Assembly: GCA_049840935.1 (NCBI GenBank)
Contig: JASGJA010000004.1
Coordinates: forward strand, 183,567 to 247,566
Direction: 5' to 3'
Length of the DNA: 64,000 nt
From: Mesorhizobium_G sp049840935
GTDB lineage: Bacteria > Pseudomonadota > Alphaproteobacteria > Rhizobiales > Rhizobiaceae
Below the pieces are notes generated by a model. The model made no database searches and had not been told where the DNA came from. It worked only from the letters and a program-made list of their open reading frames with translations. Below are positions 8,783 to 16,346 of this stretch, one piece after another (the stretch's first letter is position 1; every line of letters starts with the position of its first letter). The translations under genes were made by a program, and so were the position numbers.

Positions 8783-8945
8783 GGCGGATATTGAACGCCA
8801 ATTTTCACATATACTTTCAATTCCACACAGTTATCGAAATATTTTATGAATATCTAAAAATAAAATGCATATTATTTCGTCACAAGACACCACCATGTAA
8901 CATATAAAGATATATCATTAGATCTATATTACAGTACATCATTGA

Positions 8946-8992
8946 TGATTTTCTGCGCATAAGTTGCGCTTGTCTGCTGATTTTTTGCGCAA
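8946..8992. repeat. Direct repeat pair upstream of the divergent promoters
   Basis: TGATTTTCTGCGCAT (8946-8960) and TGATTTTTTGCGCAA (8978-8992) differ at two of 15 positions and start 32 bases apart, about three helical turns. They sit in the AT-rich 500-base space (8676-9175) between the lasso precursor and the nucleotidyltransferase gene, where a regulator acting on both directions would be expected. Confidence 0.35.
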
Positions 8993-9013
8993 TGCGTACC
9001 ATTGGCTTATATT
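8985..9013 (+). promoter_or_regulatory. Possible promoter of the nucleotidyltransferase gene
   Basis: TTGCGC (8985-8990) and TATATT (9008-9013) are separated by 17 bases on the plus strand. The second repeat of the pair described at 8946-8992 overlaps the -35 element. The start would be near 9020, leaving a 5' leader of roughly 155 bases. Confidence 0.4.
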
Positions 9014-9175
9014 CAAAGGGATCATCAGCGTTAAAAATGCAACATATTCACTATATTCCGACACAACATACCGGCTAGCCACTTGGAGGATGGGGTTCCA
9101 TGTAGACAGCCAGCTCGGCGAATCTATACTTTTTCGCACCTGCAGCATGGATCAGGACGCTGAGGAGTGTTCTGA

Positions 9176-10265
9176 GTGCAACGAGTGGCCGTACCGTATA
9201 CATTGAAAGCGCCTCCGAGTGAGGTGCGAATGGCTTCCGACTTCATCCGAGGTCGTATGGGCGAATTGCTTGGGTTCCGCCCAGCTACGGATCAGAATTT
9301 GCCCGCCCCAGACCTATTGATTGAGCTCCTGCGCATCAACAAATTGTCGGTTCAAATCCTGTCGCTTCTGAAAGATCGCCACCCAAAGCTCACGGCAATC
9401 TACGACAATCATCGACTAAGAACCGTGGCGTTGAACTCGCAATGTCTCCGATCCGGAATCCGAGCACAGAACGCGCTCAAGGCAAGGAACCTGAACTTCC
9501 TATTATTCAAAGGACCGCCGCAACAGTTGCAACTTTACGACGATTGCTATGCTCGGCCTTGCGCGGATCTGGACATGCTCGTTCAACCATCCGATTTCAT
9601 TGCCGCGCGGATGGCGTTGCAAGAGATTGGATATGAAGTCGAGCAAAAGTCGAACTCGCTGTGGTGGATTCGTTTCTTGGGTGAGCAGCATCTGAGTCAC
9701 AATTCGGGTTCGATCATCGATCTTCATCATCGCCTTCATCAACCTGGCTCCCCCGGACCGAGAAACGTGGCGTCGTTCCTGCAACGAGGTCGAGCGTTAC
9801 AGATCGGCGAGTACGATTATGTCGTTCCACCACTCGAAGATGTAATGCTGATTTGCTGCATCAATCTCGCCAAGAGTTTGTTCAACCGTCAGGCTTGTGG
9901 TGGTTATGTTCTCGACATTGCCTGTGCCATGCAGAAACTTGGAACTGGCGGGCGTGCGGCATGCCTTGACCGCGCCAGACAGTTGGGCATGAAAGGAATG
10001 TTTCTGCTCGGAATGCGTGCTGTTTCCGCCACGATCGATAGATCGCTTGCTTCGGATGGCGCGGATGAATTTCTCTCAAGCGTCGACGATTTCGACCTTG
10101 CAAGATATGCTGCTCACCCCTTCCCAGCCAGATACGCGGTGGATTGGCCGCCGCGAAATGCTGTGGGCAATTTGTACGGAACGCGCAGACCGCTATTTCA
10201 CGGAGTTGAGCTGGGCGTTTGCGTCTGAGGCTGGCAGACGTATGTTCGCCCGAGGTGAAATGTGA
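9176..10265 (+). CDS. Nucleotidyltransferase-like protein of the lasso locus
   Basis: About 360 residues, starting at a GTG with GAGGAG eight bases upstream. The N-terminal half is helical. The core FLLFKGPPQQLQLY followed by RPCADLDMLV is the KG...Y...R..DxDxxV signature of the nucleotidyltransferase-fold family (NTP_transf_5-like) often encoded beside lasso and other RiPP clusters. LSHNSGSIIDLHHRLH and VPPLEDVMLICCINLAKSLF also fit that family. The first frame ends at 10228, but the last part reads more naturally in another frame (TRWIGRREMLWAI ... RRMFARGEM, stop 10263-10265), so a single-base shift near 10100 is likely. A modifying role on the (phospho)peptide is an inference from position. 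Confidence 0.75.
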
Positions 10266-10299
10266 ATCGCCCCTGCACCTTCCCGCATCGGAGTGGTCA

Positions 10300-10665
10300 A
10301 TGCTGAAACAGTTTAGCTTCCGCATCAGAAACCCGCAACGCGACAAGCAAACAGATGCCGATCGCTTCAAGCATTTGGCGACCGTCATTGATGAAACAAT
10401 TGCAGAAATCGCATCTGAGCAAGACGGTTTGGACAGGCGTTATAAGTCGTCTCAATCCGACGCAGCGTTGCTGATGATGGCATCGGACAATGATGACGTA
10501 ACCGAAACGCACGCACATGCGCGCCTGTCATCCCTCGAATCAACGATTATTGCGTGCGAGGAGCGCCTGAAGGAATTAGGCGCCCAGAAGGATCTTCTCC
10601 AAAAATTGCGTGAGGAGTTAGACACTCTGCTCGCGACCAACATCGCCAAGTCTGCCACACGCTAA
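10300..10665 (+). CDS. Small coiled-coil protein, function unknown
   Basis: 121 residues from the ATG at 10300 (GGAG about 6 bases upstream); the frame is open from 10219, but the earlier part overlaps the nucleotidyltransferase end and lacks coding character. The product is acidic, with two helical coiled-coil-prone segments (about 18-45, RFKHLATVIDETIAEIASEQ; and 70-112, LSSLESTIIACEERLKELGA). No signal peptide, membrane helix or catalytic motif is visible. It lies 35 bases after the nucleotidyltransferase gene and could share its transcript. I do not recognise the family. Confidence 0.6.
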   Translation: MLKQFSFRIRNPQRDKQTDADRFKHLATVIDETIAEIASEQDGLDRRYKSSQSDAALLMMASDNDDVTETHAHARLSSLESTIIACEERLKELGAQKDLLQKLREELDTLLATNIAKSATR

Positions 10666-10693
10666 ATCAATAAAACTCGATGGAGAAAATGCT

Positions 10694-10767
10694 TGGCTGG
10701 GGAACCTGGATTCGAACCAGGACTAACGGAGTCAGAGTCCGTGGGTCTACCGTTAACCTATTCCCCA
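10694..10767 (-). tRNA. tRNA-Gln (anticodon CUG)
   Basis: A complete cloverleaf on the minus strand: acceptor stem TGGGGAA/TTCCCCA, D-arm around AGGTTAACGGTAGA, anticodon stem CGGA/TCCG with loop CTCTGAC (anticodon CTG), T-arm loop GTTCGAATC, discriminator G and an encoded CCA (10694-10696). It borders the lasso locus on the right. Confidence 0.96.
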
Positions 10768-11031
10768 ACGCTGTGAAAAATCAGTCAGCTCGTTTGCTTT
10801 CGCAAGTGCGACCAGAAATTTCCAGAGCAGCTAAGACCGTACCTAGGCGTCTGTGGGCGGCCTTTTAACACATCTTCGACTCCGATCAAGTGCAGCACTG
10901 ATTTCTTTTTCCGACAATCCAAAATCTTAGATGGTTGCCCGAGCCTTCACCTTAACCCCGTTGAGCATGACCGCTTCACAACGCCAGCCTTTAATGACAC
11001 CATACCCTGTCAATCTGCGGAGAAAGGCAAC

Positions 11032-11277
11032 ATGCGGAAGGCAATTATTGCAGCTATAGCAGCGGCTTCACTGGCCGGCTGCACGACAACGGAACGTGAT
11101 GTGGGAACCGGCGCAGCAGCAGGCGCTATCATCGGCGGCATTGTCGATGGCGGCCAAGGTGCACTGATCGGTGCTGGCGCAGGCGCTCTTGGCGGCTTGC
11201 TGGTAAGAAACTTACGAAATGGCTACTGCCAGTATCGTGACCGTCACGGTCGTATCTATACCGCACGTTGCAGATAG
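11032..11277 (+). CDS. Glycine-zipper outer-membrane lipoprotein
   Basis: 81 residues. A type II signal peptide with the lipobox LAGC (cleavage before Cys17) is followed by a Gly/Ala-rich two-helix zipper (GTGAAAGAIIGGIVDGG then ALIGAGAGALGGLLV, about 25-62) and a short basic tail with two cysteines (NGYCQYRDRHG...ARCR). This is the small OsmB/YMGG-type glycine-zipper lipoprotein architecture; such proteins are envelope-associated and stress-linked. It has its own upstream region (GGAGAAAGG about 10 bases before the ATG) and is followed by a hairpin. Confidence 0.8.
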   Translation: MRKAIIAAIAAASLAGCTTTERDVGTGAAAGAIIGGIVDGGQGALIGAGAGALGGLLVRNLRNGYCQYRDRHGRIYTARCR

Positions 11278-11293
11278 AAAGCGCGTGCTCAAT

Positions 11294-11330
11294 TCAGACC
11301 GGCTGTCACTCATCGGACGTGCCGGTCTGA
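11294..11330. terminator. Hairpin between converging lipoprotein and lysozyme genes
   Basis: A perfect 10-bp inverted repeat, TCAGACCGGC (11294-11303) and GCCGGTCTGA (11321-11330), with a 17-base loop. Only a short T-rich end follows, so it may act as a weak or bidirectional terminator for the genes ending at 11277 and 11356. Confidence 0.5.
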
Positions 11331-11355
11331 TTGCGTCGTCAGACGTCACAAGTAC

Positions 11356-12420
11356 TTAATGGATATTGTCGGCGAGCCAATTGTGCCATTCGCCCTCTGA
11401 CCCGTGGAATGCATTCAGATCAATTCGCCCGCTGACGCCGTGCGATAGCCCCGACCCGGAATACTGCCAGAACACCCATTTCCGATCACCATAGACCCGC
11501 GAGGGGTGCTGTGCGACGGCACGCAGCCAAAATGGATGATTCGGAAACGCGCCGCGCAAATTATCAGCATAGAAATCCGGTGCGGTATAAATAACCGGGC
11601 GCTGACCATAGTGGCGCTCCAGCTTGTCCATAAACACCTGCATCTTCTCGCGAACCTGCGCTGCCGATGGGCGCCGCTTGCAACTCGACTCACCGTTCCA
11701 TTCAACATCGATGACCGGCGGCAAAGCGCCCGGAACACGCGGCACATTTCTTATGAACCAATCGGCTTGCTCCGATGCCGTCCGGCACCAATAGAAGAAG
11801 TGATAAGCGCCGCGCCGAAGTCCGGCTTTGTGAGCACCGTTCCAATTGGTTCTGAACATGGAATCAAGATGGTCGCCACCATCGGTCGCTTTGATGTAGG
11901 CAAAGTTCGCACCCTGAGAACGCAGTCGCTCCCAATCGATTACACCTTGCCAACGAGATACATCAACGCCGTGAACTGCAAGGTTTCGTGGTGAGGACCT
12001 ACCAAAATTAATAGGCTTTGCGTCGCGAAAGCGCCGACGGCTGACAAAGTCCGGCTTAAGCAGTGCAGCCGTAGCAACCGGTCTCTGCATGGGCTTCGGA
12101 ACAGAAGGCATCGGCGCGATAAGCGAAGCCACATCGACATCCTCCGAAGGCTTTAGCGTTGGAACCGCTGTAACCTCATCGACCGCGCGCAACGCAGGAG
12201 AGTTACCAATAACGTCAGGCGGACGTACCGCGGAAACCAACGCATCTTGCTGCGCTGCCGGCATTTCAGCGACCGCGTCCTGAGACACAGGGCTTTTCGG
12301 TCTCATAATCGAAGCAGTGGTGTCAGACGAAGTCGGAACCAGATCTTCAATACCGGAACTCGTGCATCCGGCAGCAGCCAAGCAAAATACTAGAACTGAA
12401 CCAACGCTGCGGAAACGCAT
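11356..12420 (-). CDS. GH25 lysozyme-like lipoprotein
   Basis: 354 residues from the ATG at 12420, chosen because it places a lipoprotein signal peptide (MRFRSVGSVLVFCLAAAGC) at the N-terminus; a longer frame reaches 12552. After a low-complexity Pro/Ser/Ala linker (about 20-150) comes a glycoside hydrolase family 25 domain (about 150-350): HGVDVSRWQGVIDW with the first catalytic Asp, FAYIKATDG, PPVIDVEWNG with the catalytic DxE pair, VIYTAPDFY and FWQYSG. GH25 enzymes cleave the MurNAc-GlcNAc bond of peptidoglycan. A tethered periplasmic cell-wall role is expected. No neighbouring partner is apparent. Confidence 0.87.
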   Translation of the reverse strand: MRFRSVGSVLVFCLAAAGCTSSGIEDLVPTSSDTTASIMRPKSPVSQDAVAEMPAAQQDALVSAVRPPDVIGNSPALRAVDEVTAVPTLKPSEDVDVASLIAPMPSVPKPMQRPVATAALLKPDFVSRRRFRDAKPINFGRSSPRNLAVHGVDVSRWQGVIDWERLRSQGANFAYIKATDGGDHLDSMFRTNWNGAHKAGLRRGAYHFFYWCRTASEQADWFIRNVPRVPGALPPVIDVEWNGESSCKRRPSAAQVREKMQVFMDKLERHYGQRPVIYTAPDFYADNLRGAFPNHPFWLRAVAQHPSRVYGDRKWVFWQYSGSGLSHGVSGRIDLNAFHGSEGEWHNWLADNIH

Positions 12421-12652
12421 CACGACCCGTACACCAAACAAAATTCGACCGATGGCTAAGCCTCCGGGCAATACGAGGAAAACAGCTATTGACCAATTCT
12501 CAATAAAGTTTGAATTGATTGCGCGCGATGAGCGTTGAGCCTGAGTATGCATAGCGAATTATCGAATTGATCAATTCGCGACCTCTATGAGGAAATCCAC
12601 CAACTTATTGACTTGATTATTAAAAACATCCGATGGAACTAGGTCACCAACG

Positions 12653-12676
12653 AGCCGCCGGAGAAATCCGGCGGCT
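12653..12676 (-). terminator. Strong hairpin downstream of recA
   Basis: A 10-bp GC-rich perfect stem AGCCGCCGGA (12653-12662) and TCCGGCGGCT (12667-12676) with a GAAA tetraloop, about 30 bases past the recA stop. The minus-strand continuation is only moderately T-rich (CGTTGG), so termination efficiency is uncertain. Confidence 0.5.
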
Positions 12677-12706
12677 TAACCATAACTCCAATTTGATATT
12701 TGGAGT

Positions 12707-13792
12707 TCAGCCTTCCGAAGCGATATCCTGTTCGCCGGGGCCGCCATTCTCCAAAAACTTCTCTGCAATAAGCCCAGCGTTCTGACGCAGTGTCAGTTCG
12801 ATTTCGCGCGCGGTATCTGGGTTCTCGCGCAAGAATACTTTCGCGTTCTCGCGCCCTTGCCCCAACCTCTGAGAATTATAGGAGAACCAAGCGCCGGACT
12901 TCTCGACAACGCCAGCCTTAACACCAAGATCAACAAGTTCGCCCATCTTGGAAACACCCTCGCCATACATGATGTCGAACTCCACCTGCTTGAACGGAGG
13001 TGCAAGCTTATTCTTTACCACTTTCACGCGGGTCTGGTTGCCCACCACTTCCTCGCGATCCTTTACCGAACCGATGCGGCGAATATCCAACCGAACAGAG
13101 GCATAGAACTTCAACGCATTACCGCCTGTCGTCGTCTCCGGCGAACCATACATAACGCCGATCTTCATGCGGATCTGGTTGATGAAAATAACCATCGTGT
13201 TGGATCGAGAGATCGAGGCAGTAAGCTTGCGCAGAGCCTGGCTCATCAATCGCGCCTGCAAGCCCGGAAGGGATTCGCCCATCTCGCCTTCGATTTCTGC
13301 GCGAGGCGTAAGAGCCGCAACGGAGTCAACGACCAGAACGTCGATCGCGCCCGACCGAACCAGCGTATCGCAGATTTCGAGCGCCTGCTCGCCCGTATCC
13401 GGTTGCGAGATCAGCAGGTTTTCGAGATCAACTCCAAGCTTGCGTGCATAGACAGGGTCAAGCGCGTGCTCGGCATCAACAAAGGCGCAGATGCCGCCCT
13501 TTTTCTGCGCTTCAGCAATAGTATGTAGCGCAAGAGTGGTTTTACCCGAACTTTCCGGTCCGTAGACCTCAACGATACGACCTCTGGGCAGTCCACCTAC
13601 CCCCAGTGCAATATCAAGGCCGAGCGACCCTGTTGATATAGTCTCGATTTCAACCGCCTGCTCATTTGCGCCCAGACGCATGATCGAACCTTTGCCGAAC
13701 GCGCGTTCGATCTGCGACAACGCGGCGTCCAACGCCTTCGATTTGTCCACTGCCTTGTTATCCTCTACGAGCCTCAAAACATTTTGTGCCAT
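12707..13792 (-). CDS. recA: Recombinase RecA
   Basis: 361 residues, full length and intact. RecA coats single-stranded DNA, drives strand exchange and stimulates LexA self-cleavage. Visible are the N-terminal GKGSIMRLG, the Walker A loop GPESSGKTTLALH (about 70-82), the Walker B region VLVVDSVAAL, the L1 loop region GESLPGLQARLMSQALRKL, the MAW-like MVIFINQIRMKIGVM (Walker-adjacent L2 region ETTTGGNALKFYAS), and a C-terminal acidic tail. Neighbouring genes are unrelated; it is monocistronic between a downstream hairpin and a divergent promoter region. Confidence 0.99.
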   Translation of the reverse strand: MAQNVLRLVEDNKAVDKSKALDAALSQIERAFGKGSIMRLGANEQAVEIETISTGSLGLDIALGVGGLPRGRIVEVYGPESSGKTTLALHTIAEAQKKGGICAFVDAEHALDPVYARKLGVDLENLLISQPDTGEQALEICDTLVRSGAIDVLVVDSVAALTPRAEIEGEMGESLPGLQARLMSQALRKLTASISRSNTMVIFINQIRMKIGVMYGSPETTTGGNALKFYASVRLDIRRIGSVKDREEVVGNQTRVKVVKNKLAPPFKQVEFDIMYGEGVSKMGELVDLGVKAGVVEKSGAWFSYNSQRLGQGRENAKVFLRENPDTAREIELTLRQNAGLIAEKFLENGGPGEQDIASEG

Positions 13793-13849
13793 GATACATT
13801 TCCCCTGGACGCCTATGAAGGCTCATCAGTGCTCTTTGATATAAATTGT

Positions 13850-13864
13850 GTACTTGATTTGTTC
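13850..13864 (-). promoter_or_regulatory. Probable LexA (SOS) box of recA
   Basis: GTAC-TTGATTT-GTTC on the plus strand (GAAC-N7-GTAC on the recA strand) is one mismatch from the alphaproteobacterial LexA site GTTC-N7-GTTC. It lies 58 bases upstream of the recA ATG, the expected distance for promoter overlap. Confidence 0.55.
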
Positions 13865-14023
13865 TTGTTTGGCAAGAGGCTTCAACAAATTGATTTAATT
13901 ATGATATCCACAAATGTTCTCATTTAGTTCTTGTCACAAGTTTGGGAATGAGGCATCGAGGGAGAAACTGTTGGAGGCACGATATATGCATATTGATTCG
14001 AGGACTTGAATGGCAGTTCCGAG

Positions 14024-14953
14024 ATGAAACTGATCGGCATCGGAGGTGGCCATATTGACCGGCGCGGCCAGGTCGCGGGCGAGTATGTTCCGGCTGCCTC
14101 AAATCCCGGCAAAATGCTGGAGGACATTGGCGGGGGCGCACTCAATGCGTTGCGCAATGCCGTTCAGCGAGGTTCGACATGCACCTTCGTTTCCATACGC
14201 GGCGGCGACAGTGCCGGTGAGCAGGTCGCTCGCGCGATTATGGATGCCGGGATTGCGGACTCGTCTGCAACTTTTCTCGACCGTACCACACCGAGTTATA
14301 CGGCCCTACTCGACCGCCACGGCGACCTGATAGCTGGATTCGCCGATATGGGGCTGTACGATGTGGCGTTTCCCAAACAATTGCGCCGAAGCACAATCCG
14401 TCAGGCAATTGCTGCGCACGACGCCGTGCTGTGCGACGCCAATATTCCCGCGATCGGCCTCGAACGCCTTGCGGCTCTGAGCAGAGCGCTGCCAATTTTC
14501 GCGATTGCTGTCTCGCCCGCCAAGGTTGTTCGACTGCGAACAATTTTGGCGAACCTCTCGTGCCTCTTCATGAATATCAGGGAAGCAAAAGCGCTGGCCG
14601 GTAGCGCCGACATCTCTGCAGTCGAAGCAACGAACACCTTGCGCGCTATGGGCCTGCGCGCGGGCGTCATCACTTCGGGCGGCGGCGAGCTTATATTATT
14701 CGATGAAAGCGGCATTTTTTCAGTGCAACCGCCATCGCCGACGCACCTTGTCGATGTCACCGGTGCGGGCGATGCGCTCGCTGGCGTAACCATTTCAGCG
14801 CTGCTTGAAGGATTGAAGTTGCAGGACGCGGTGCGCCAAGGTGTAGCGGCGGCGGTACTGACGCTCGAAAGCGACAGGGCCGTAGTTCAACTCGAAACCA
14901 AGTCTTTCGCCAAGAAACTCGCGCTTGTGCCGCAAGCCTCCCCAGTGGCATGA
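14024..14953 (+). CDS. psuK: PfkB-family kinase, probable pseudouridine kinase
   Basis: About 309 residues from the ATG at 14024 (MKLIGIGGGHIDRRG); the frame is open from 14006, adding six residues. PfkB features are the N-terminal GGGHIDRRG strand, SNPGKMLEDIGGGALNALRN (substrate loop), and the C-terminal signature DVTGAGDALAGVTI (about 246-259) with the catalytic Asp. It lies 24 bases upstream of psuG in the same direction; PsuK phosphorylates pseudouridine to the 5'-phosphate that PsuG splits. The kinase family is clear and the substrate is inferred from the psuG linkage. It diverges from recA. Confidence 0.85.
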   Translation: MKLIGIGGGHIDRRGQVAGEYVPAASNPGKMLEDIGGGALNALRNAVQRGSTCTFVSIRGGDSAGEQVARAIMDAGIADSSATFLDRTTPSYTALLDRHGDLIAGFADMGLYDVAFPKQLRRSTIRQAIAAHDAVLCDANIPAIGLERLAALSRALPIFAIAVSPAKVVRLRTILANLSCLFMNIREAKALAGSADISAVEATNTLRAMGLRAGVITSGGGELILFDESGIFSVQPPSPTHLVDVTGAGDALAGVTISALLEGLKLQDAVRQGVAAAVLTLESDRAVVQLETKSFAKKLALVPQASPVA

Positions 14954-14977
14954 CACCAAGCGACTGGAGCTAATCAA

Positions 14978-15913
14978 ATGAACGCATACGCGCCCTTCAT
15001 CGATATTCACCAACCCGTTGCTGACGCGCTCAAAGCCGGAAAGCCTGTTGTCGCGCTGGAAAGCACGATTATCACGCACGGTATGCCTTACCCCGCAAAT
15101 GCGGAAATGGCGGCAAATGTCGAGCGCATCATCGAAGATGAAGGAGCTACGCCAGCCACAATCGCCGTCATTGACGGACGATTGAAAATCGGGCTTGCAA
15201 GCGCCGAGCGGGATGCGCTTGCTCGCGCCAAAGATGTAATGAAGTTGTCGCGCGCTGATCTTGCGTTTGCGGTCGCAGAGGGCCGCACCGGCGGTACGAC
15301 GGTCGCCGCCACAATGATCGCTGCCCATCTCGCGGGCATATCTGTGTTTGCGACAGGCGGCATTGGCGGCGTCCACAAGGGCGCGGAAAAGACCTTCGAC
15401 ATTTCTGCCGACCTGGAAGAACTGGCGCAAACGCCGGTAATTGTCGTATCCGCAGGCGCGAAGGCCATTCTCGACATCGAGAAAACACTGGAAGTTCTGG
15501 AAACGAAAGGCGTGCCGGTTGTCGGTTATGGCAGCAACACGATGCCAGCCTTCTGGTCGCGCCAATCGCCATTCAAGGCCCCGCTCCGGCTCGATTTGCC
15601 GGAAGCGATTGCAGGGTTTCATGTCACCCGCGGCGCACTCGGACTGAACGGGGGAATGCTGATCGCAAATCCAGTGCAGGAAGCAGACGAGATTACCGCA
15701 GACGTAATGGCGGCTCACATCACCGCCGCGCAAGAAGCAGCGACGCGCGAAGGTATAAGCGGCAAGAAGGTCACCCCTTATCTGCTCGCGAAAATACTGG
15801 AATTGACGGACGGACTGAGCCTGAAAACCAATATCGCGCTGGTTGAAAACAATGCGCGATTGGCTGCGCAGATTTCGCGCGCGCTGAGCAATTCGTCGTC
15901 GGCTCATGTCTGA
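14978..15913 (+). CDS. psuG: Pseudouridine-5'-phosphate glycosidase
   Basis: 311 residues, near full family length. PsuG reversibly cleaves the C-C glycosidic bond of pseudouridine 5'-phosphate to uracil and ribose 5-phosphate. Family motifs are VALESTIITHGMPYPANAEM (about 27-46), PATIAVIDGRLKIGL, GRTGGTTVAATM, the lysine-bearing FATGGIGGVHKGAEKTFDIS (about 126-145), VVSAGAKAILDIEKTLEVLE and GYGSNTMPAFW. It forms a two-gene unit with the upstream kinase and is intact. Confidence 0.96.
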   Translation: MNAYAPFIDIHQPVADALKAGKPVVALESTIITHGMPYPANAEMAANVERIIEDEGATPATIAVIDGRLKIGLASAERDALARAKDVMKLSRADLAFAVAEGRTGGTTVAATMIAAHLAGISVFATGGIGGVHKGAEKTFDISADLEELAQTPVIVVSAGAKAILDIEKTLEVLETKGVPVVGYGSNTMPAFWSRQSPFKAPLRLDLPEAIAGFHVTRGALGLNGGMLIANPVQEADEITADVMAAHITAAQEAATREGISGKKVTPYLLAKILELTDGLSLKTNIALVENNARLAAQISRALSNSSSAHV

Positions 15914-16003
15914 ATAATAAATTAAATTGCATCATTGTTGATGTTCTAGACATCAGTATCGGGAGATGGTATATATGTCGGGCACAAATCGTGGAACCGC
16001 GGC

Positions 16004-16255
16004 ATGATCACTGCTGCACAAATGCGCGCCGCACGCGCCCTCCTTGGCATCGACCAGCGTCAACTGGCCGAGATGGCAGGTGTGTCACTTCCTACGATCC
16101 AGCGCATGGAGAGTAGCGAGGGCACAGTGCGTGGCGTGATCGATTCGTTGACAAAACTGGTCGAAGCTTTTGACCGCGCTGGCATCGAATTGATCGGCGA
16201 AAATGCAGTGAGTTCAGGCGGTGGACGAGGCGTGCGGCTGAAAAGCCCAACTTAA
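16004..16255 (+). CDS. Small XRE-family HTH regulator
   Basis: 83 residues. A single Cro/C1-type helix-turn-helix fills residues 3-60 (AQMRAARALLGIDQRQLAEM, then AGVSLPTIQRMESSEGTVRG), with the usual small-residue turn, followed by LTKLVEAFDRAGIELIGEN and a short Gly/Arg tail. This short stand-alone form is common beside transporter genes in rhizobia; it could regulate the SulP gene 91 bases downstream, but nothing in the sequence proves this. An alternative ATG at 16022 would remove six residues. Confidence 0.85.
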   Translation: MITAAQMRAARALLGIDQRQLAEMAGVSLPTIQRMESSEGTVRGVIDSLTKLVEAFDRAGIELIGENAVSSGGGRGVRLKSPT

Positions 16256-16346
16256 TACATGTCGATGTGCAGCCGTCCGATGACACGGCGCCGACCCTTA
16301 AACGGCCGACGATCCTGCCCCAGATGGCGCACCGCTGAGGATTGTC

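Noticed and set aside
8964..9206. 80-codon plus-strand frame upstream of the nucleotidyltransferase
   Set aside because: It overlaps the predicted promoter and the start of the next gene and lacks coding character.
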